A stretch of 64,000 nucleotides of DNA from Trileptium ribeirensis. Taxonomy: Eukaryota; Nematoda; Enoplea; Enoplida; Thoracostomopsidae. The translations under genes and the position numbers were made by a program. The notes below the pieces were generated by a model. That model saw nothing but the letters and a program-made list of their open reading frames with translations, ran no database searches and was not told where the DNA came from. The number at the start of each line of letters is the position of its first letter. Positions within the stretch are counted from its first letter, which is position 1. Location: positions 1 through 64,000 of the forward strand of contig JASANE010009924.1 of NCBI GenBank assembly GCA_030248225.1, given 5' to 3'. Shown here one piece after another: positions 57,651 to 64,000 of the stretch.

Positions 57651-58777
57651 TTATTGTTGTATAATTCGAAGTCTTGGCTAGCAACATTATTACTGGTTTC
57701 TCTTACAGCTATGACATTCCTCAACTATCCTGTTCCAACCAACCATCCATTATCTCGATACGCTGTTTTGCCGGAATTTGATGTCGGTGCCGTTAAAGTC
57801 ACATCTGTCCATATGGCCTTCTGGCATATTATGTTCCGCCAGCTGGCTTCGATGAATTGGATTGAACACTATTACAAAGTGAAAACTTTCGTAAACATCC
57901 AAAAAATATTGACAATTGGCTTCAGCATCAAAAAGTGTCGTTGCCAGCAGAGCTAATATTTGCTTAACGCAACATTGTCGCCGACATTCTTGTCGATCAA
58001 TTGCAACGTCATAGTCCATTTCACCAAGCCTTCGTCAACGTGACCTCGAAAGTCAAGGATCCCACTAAAATTTTATTATTGGCGTGTGCGAATCCATTCG
58101 ATTTTGTCTGGCTCACCGGGCATCGGCCGGGTCACTGCATCGAATACAACCGCTTCATGGGAACAAACCTGTACGGACGAATCCTGTGCGACTTGGCGAT
58201 GATGCAACACGATAACGAATTACAATGCACCTACCACATCAACGCCCGCGTGCAACATAATGGCATTCGGACTTTACCTGTCGTTCAAACAAACCGCCTG
58301 ATCGTCTTTGATAGTATGTTGATACAGCTTGGATGCGTTCAAAGAGGCACAGTCATTTCGGTGTCTGGAGGGTGGTTTTAAGATTTGGTATGGTATCTCA
58401 CAACAAATAATGTCAACATGGGTAATTACCGATACGTCGTCATCAATTGTGGCATCAATCTGTTAGAGATTAATCCAAACAGCCAAACCGATGACTGGAT
58501 AGGAGTGGAACAGCTCTTGATGCAGACGAAGAATTTGAAGTCCCGAGCACTGAATTTTCTCGTCAGCTTGCCGGTCCCTCATCCCACGAAACCCGGTGTG
58601 AAGTCGTTGTCAACTTTGGTCGAAGCCCGACTCGCCGACACTGGCATCAAGTGTCTCAATTGGTCGAAGTCCCCTGTGTGCGTGTTCGAAGAACAGGGTG
58701 GTGGTATCAACACCACCTACTTCGACAAGTTCGATAAGTTTCATCTTAGCCATGCCGCGTTCCGGGTTCATTGGTGA
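57625..58777 (+). pseudogene. Env-position SGNH-hydrolase-like ORF (right copy)
   Basis: Second copy of the membrane-anchored SGNH ORF, starting at ATG codons that overlap the pol end. VFDSM, SVSGGW, NCGINLLE and DKFHLS are all retained. The N-terminal helix is disrupted by a frameshift near 57,660. There is the same in-frame TAA (57,965-57,967) as in the left copy, and a private stop directly after VSGGWF (58,379). Conservation of all four blocks in both copies makes chance resemblance unlikely. Confidence 0.75.
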
Positions 58778-59099
58778 AAAACTCGGTGTACGTATTTTAT
58801 ACGATTATTGACTGTCGAATACAAGCTGGTTCGACAGCGATCAACCATCAAACGTAAACGGGAATAGCCGCTCAAATTATCTTCCAACATCATTAAGTCG
58901 GTTGTTGCTACTCTTGTCGGCTAGAGTGTCGCGAATAATTCGATATCGCGAATTTATACGCAAACCCGAAATAAAATATACTAGCTTTGCTGTGGAAAAT
59001 TAATTTGAAATTTTTTCTGGTTGGAGTGGAAGAAGTTATAACTGCTGATATGATTTTACCGTTTGTATAGTTTACCAATTCATTGGCCGAATATAGTTG

Positions 59100-59875
59100 T
59101 TCATACATGCCGACGGTAGGTCGTGCCTGGGGGTGTGTAGAGGCCCCCACAAGAGAGGGGGGTGGCGGCCATCCCAGGGTGTACCCCCCCTGGCCGGCCA
59201 AATTTGTCTAGGGGGGTGGATCTCGTGAGGACCTTTTTTTGGTCCTCGCAGCCGTTAATACTATTATTAACCCTATATGAGATGAATGAAATGGAGGATA
59301 TAAAAAAGTCTGTTTTCATCTTGTTACGTGGTTTACCCAAAAAGGAAATTGTCCAGCCTTCCACATTCTTTGATTCCAGCAGCCACGTTTCACCAAAACT
59401 GTTACCGACCATATTCATTCGTTTGTTAAAACGGCTTCGTCTTAAAACCATTCAATTTAGCCGTGTGCATTTGTGTGGTTTTCACTTGTACCGATTTATT
59501 TATTTAGCAATAAAGATCAATAGATCGTGAGAAATCATTGCTCGAGATCAGTGGTTGCTGGCGAATGCTTTGTCTGGCTGAACAGAGAATATCAAACTAA
59601 TTAGTAATGTCATGTTTCAATGTCGTATGCCAGGTCTTGGCGCAGCCCAGCGTGCGACTATTTAAATATTAGAGTGCCGTTCACAACAGAAATTACTGGT
59701 AACAGTTTCCGGTGGTAAAAACGAACCCGCTGAAGAGGGGGGGGGTAGAGGCCCCCACGGGGGGGGGGGGGTCGCGGCCATCCCCGGGGGGGTAACCCCC
59801 CCTGGCCATTCGGCCTCTGGGGGGGTCCGGTACCTCATGGGGAGTAACCCCCCTACCCCCCTGCCGGCATGTATG
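59100..59875 (+). other. Terminal region of the right BEL/Pao copy (possible 3' LTR)
   Basis: Mirror of 48,405-49,185. It starts CATACATGCCGACGG, carries GCAATAAAGATC at about 59,506 and a later TATTTAAAT (about 59,660), and ends GCCGGCATGTATGTCA. The GC-rich blocks differ from the left arm in homopolymer lengths and a few substitutions. Confidence 0.45.
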
Positions 59876-62800
59876 TCATTTTTTGTATTGTATATGTTCA
59901 AAAACAATTGTTCTAAGTTAAATTGAGTTGAGAGTCAACATGGTTTCCTGGCATAGGATTGCTCCGCCAACTCCTTCTTAAGTCTAAATTTCTGTATATA
60001 GGGTTTGTGACGAGTTTCCTGGTATTGGAAAGCTCAGGTGTGGAATAATGACTCCGTATATATTTATTGAATTACTCGTTTAAGGCTGAAACCAATATTT
60101 TATATAGTTAGTATAAAATAAAATACAGTCCAATATCTACGTATAAAACTGTCACCAATTCGTCGTATAGCACCTAAATTGTGCTAAACGCGGTAAGAAC
60201 CATTTGTTGCGAAAACGGAATGCAAAAACTTAATAGACTTTTGGATAACAGAAAGTTGGCAAAATCGAAAAACGAGCTACCAAAAATTACATCTTGTGTT
60301 ATTACGCCAATTTTGACGATTTTAAATTTGCAGTGAAAATTGATTTGTAATGCCTATCAGCGTTTGATTTGTTTTTGTCGCTGTTCGCGAACAAATTTAA
60401 CGCAATAGTGACATTGTCACAGAATTAATCGGTCCCTTGGTTTAGCTTGCAGTGCTCACGAGCAAAGTCAGCGAGAATCCAAATCCGGGAGATTTTGTCT
60501 TCCGCAAAAAATTGGTAATTTTCATTAAAAATACCGCGAACACAAATTTACATGATTAATGTCGCAGAGCTTTGTGTTTGGGAACATTTATGCGCCGAAC
60601 TTTCAAGGTTTACTAAAAAGCCTTCGATAACAGATTTTTAACCGAAATAGGAAAATAGGATTGTTGATGGGCGTGGGTTAAGTTTACTGCCCCATAACAC
60701 AATTCAAAACGTGTACAGTTGAACTTAAATTTCTACAAATCCTTCTACAAATTAGTGCAACCAGCTGCACGGCCTCGGGGGTTGCGGGGTGTGTGTCAAG
60801 TAGAGAGGCCCTCGGGTATTTACGGTGCTTCGGGAAGTGCCTACGACTGGGGAATGCTTTGGGAAAGTGGGTGAACGGGCTTCGGGAGATACGGTGTTAT
60901 CAGGAGGTACGAGGCGTCGCGGAGAGGGGTGCGGAATTCGAGGCAGGGCTGGGAACGAAGCCCAGGAGGTGTGGAGATACGGGGATCCCCCACCGTGAAA
61001 TGCTGGATCTGCCAGTGGTTCCGCATTAACCCTAGCTCATAGGTGTCGATAAGACAAAGGAGTTGGAGGGTAGTTACCTCCCCCTCAAGAGTAGGACCCT
61101 CCCTTCAAGCCGTGGCACCCCCACCGAAAAATTATACCAAAAATTTGAACAAAATCGGCGAAAAATGAGGTAAAATGTGTAGTCGGGAAAGGGTTCTCCC
61201 CCTACCCCCCCCCCCCACCTCCCCTAGGACACTGATAATGTCAACGCTCTTGAATGGGAACAGAGAATTTTTTGGGTACATGAAAACAAAACAACAGCTT
61301 GGGAAAATCGTAACGAGAGAAATCTGACAGGTTATAAGTGTCTTGATTCTCGTTTTTTGATCCATTGTTATGCAACCGCATCCAAAGACTGTGGAAAATG
61401 TTTGTAATGTAAAAAGTTTAGCCCAATTTGAAAATCAGTTATTTACTGAATATTTTAAGTGTTGAAACTCATATAGGCCTTCCGTTTCCTTTTAATGCTC
61501 TAAATCCGTGGAAATACATCATTTTTGAAATATACTACATACATTAAACAAAAATAACTCGTATTTTGCATAAATATATAGTTCTGCAAATGGGCGTTTT
61601 GATCAAAGCTTTACGAGTAATCTTGGTCGGATGGTTTTCGTACCTTATAGCCTTTAAACTGCTTATACCAATCTGAATCAAACATTAAAAACATACATAT
61701 GATTATGTGGTGATGCAGCGTTTCCATAGAGTTATATGTCATTCATTGTACATTGTGGCAAAATTCCGAATCGGTGTCACTTTTAAGAAAAACTATTACA
61801 GAGGCTGTGTTTACTATCAGAAACTGTGACACTTTTAGAAAAACTGCCGCAAAAACTACATCACTTTTAGGACAACTGCTTCAGAAACTGTGTCGATTTT
61901 AGAAAAATTGCTACAGAAACTTATGTCGCTTTTAGAACTAGACTAGGATATTGTGTAAATCCAAGACCTAAAAAATAAGTAGATAAAAATGCTCCGTAAA
62001 TCGGCATCAAGCTGCACATACATAATTTCCTACAAATCTAGCGCGTGAATATTTCTAAACGAGATAAAGTAGGTTATCCAAACTTTTCCTCACCATAAGG
62101 CTTAAGCCCCACCCCTCCCAACACCCTCCGATTCAAAAATGGAACGAAGGGGCCCACATTATATTGAATTTTTCTAATCGCTTTGGGCAAATTAAGAGTT
62201 TGAATATCTCGTCAGAAAAAGAAGGACTGAAAGTTTTACAAATTTTCCCAATTTTTGCTACAATTTATCTCAATTTCCCCACCATTACTGCAAATTTTTA
62301 TAGAAATTTTCTTAATTTTGACGAATTTCCTAAAATTTATAGCATAGCTATAGCAGAGCGGGGGGGGTGCCTCCGAGAGCCTGGGGAGCCCCTCTCGTAG
62401 TAGGTCGGACGAATCATTCAGGTCCAGGGGACCTCACGTATTGTTTGGGGATTGCAAATTCTAGCGCCGGCCTTTTTGTTACTGTGAGGTCACTGGCATG
62501 CATACTCTTAATTGCGTCCATATAAAGTGTACTGCATATGAATAGTTTTCATTGTTATAAATTTTTAAAGCCTTTGTATCACAGGATTGGGATCATGAAT
62601 ACTACGCCATTTACGCACAATATGTTAATTTAAGTAATATATAATACCTGGAGAATCGCTATTATATTTACAATAAAATATAACGCTCGACAGATTGAAA
62701 TTTATGCTTGACAGCTCTAAACATCAGTTGAATTGTACTTCCAAGGACGGATAGAAAAGGGCTTCAAATTCTTGTTCCAATTTTCTTTACAGCATTGGTA

Positions 62801-64000
62801 GAAAACAGCACAATAACCTAAATAGGCAAACGTGTATAAATGTCAATATTATAATTATATTATATCATAATAGCCGTTATATTTATGTGCTTGTTATCAA
62901 TTAGTTTATTTGATGTTGTGTTGCAGGGACTAGATAAACATAACTATCTTGATGATATTTTCAATATATAACTGTAAATTTCTGTGATATATTTCCATTG
63001 GGCAAACGAACCTAATTGCAAATTTTATTTTAACCACCAAATGTAGATACAATAAGGATCTAAATTGACTATTATATTAACTGAATGGCTGATAAGACTA
63101 TTAATTGAGCAAAATTCACCACAAAATTGGAAATAGTATTACAACAGCCAAACGACGTAAGTTCATTCTCAATATCCTTGATCAGTACGATTTATTTGCT
63201 CCATTCCGAGCATAGATGTAACCAGCCGCTACATATGGAGGACATGAAAAGATAAAAACCATTAACGAAACGCATATATTTAATCGAAATTCCGTGAAAT
63301 ATTACGTAAATGGTTCATAAATATAGCAAGATTGAGCATGATGATTGATGAGCATGATGAGCAATGATGTTGCAAGTACATAATAATTGTAGAGCAGTCA
63401 CATTTCATTTTATACCGTTACGTATGCGGCATTAGATAATTTCTTTACGTGTTGCAGCTTGCTCCACGTAACTGGTAAATTATTAAGTATCAGCAGAACC
63501 ACATAGGATGTTAGCTTCATTAAACGTATTAACTTTTCTTGTATTATTTAAAATACAAAGTGACCTACAAATTTAGAAATGCGATTAAACCAGAAACTGG
63601 GGAAATTTTTGAAGGCAAAGTCGTGACGCTTATTGAACATCAAGTGTAATCACGCTTTTGGGTGGGGATGACGGTGACATGTCTAGCAGTTTTACACATT
63701 AACAGCAACCAGCGTCCTATAATTCTTTTCGCTTTTAATAATGATCTGTCTACAGTGGATACCCCTTCTTCGAAATCCCCATGGGTTCTCCAAATTTACA
63801 GCCTGTTCGAACCTGTACAGGCTCAACCCCAATGTTCAACTGAATTAATAATCTGCTCAGTTCTCCTTCACGCCCCGAGGCGGTGCCCCCACCCCTCCCA
63901 CGGAGCCCCGTATCGCCCTCGAAATCCTCACTGCCTCAGGGGGCCTGTGCCGACCGAACCCTGTCTTCTTCCAGGATCTGTACCCCCGAGGCCCCGTGCG

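Larger units (their letters stand above)
54346..64000 (-). repeat. Right arm of the giant inverted repeat (continues past window)
   Basis: Reverse-complement partner of 44,331-53,903. The last bases (GAGGCCCCGTGCG) still match the left arm near 44,331, so the arm end is not reached. Mirrored sub-features: TTCGCGAA repeat about 60,380-60,615, GC-rich minisatellite 60,765-61,015, AAAATTGGC repeats 61,030-61,235 and 62,095-62,450, 33-bp minisatellite 61,770-61,945, Cys-rich exon-like frame 62,716-62,817. Confidence 0.92.

Noticed and set aside
1..64000. CRISPR arrays, bacterial operons, rRNA genes
   Set aside because: No regularly spaced identical repeats, Shine-Dalgarno-led gene strings or rRNA sequence were seen; the window is eukaryotic.

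Overview
This is an AT-rich animal (metazoan) genomic window. It has long introns with ordinary GT/AG splice sites, very low gene density and a dense mix of transposon relics (BEL/Pao, non-LTR, hAT and other TIR elements, a tRNA-like SINE head). Nothing bacterial or plasmid-like is present. A secreted ShKT plus C-type-lectin protein and BEL/Pao elements fit an aquatic invertebrate such as a tunicate or cnidarian, but the species cannot be fixed from this sequence.

Region 1 (about 2.5-16 kb, + strand): one well-supported spliced gene. Six exons with matching phases and a TATA box encode a roughly 205-residue secreted protein: signal peptide, six-cysteine ShKT-like domain, then a C-type lectin domain (CTLD) with an EPN motif. 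Its introns hold non-LTR reverse-transcriptase relics, a tandem duplication and members of a short dispersed repeat family. A partial paralogue (two CTLD exons with the same phases) lies on the opposite strand at 41.2-43.5 kb.

Region 2 (16-41 kb): no convincing host gene. It contains a hAT-type element with perfect 8-bp target-site duplications (20,745-22,603), TIR/MITE-like families, a SINE head, a 50-bp-arm hairpin, RT fragments, minisatellites and many copies of an 'AAAATTGGC' repeat.

Region 3 (about 44.3-64 kb): a large inverted duplication. A left arm (at or before 44,331 to 53,903) and a right arm (54,346 to beyond the window end) are near-identical in reverse complement around a 442-bp asymmetric centre. 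Each arm carries a 5'-truncated BEL/Pao retroelement pol followed, in the env position, by a membrane-anchored ORF with all four SGNH-hydrolase catalytic blocks. Beyond this lie a terminal region and about 4 kb of unrelated flanking sequence. Neither copy has gag or a 5' LTR. Both copies are broken: one stop codon is shared and other lesions are private to one copy.

The most interesting candidate is the BEL/Pao element with an SGNH-hydrolase env-position protein, preserved in a palindrome that is either a real inverted segmental duplication or an assembly join of two haplotypes.
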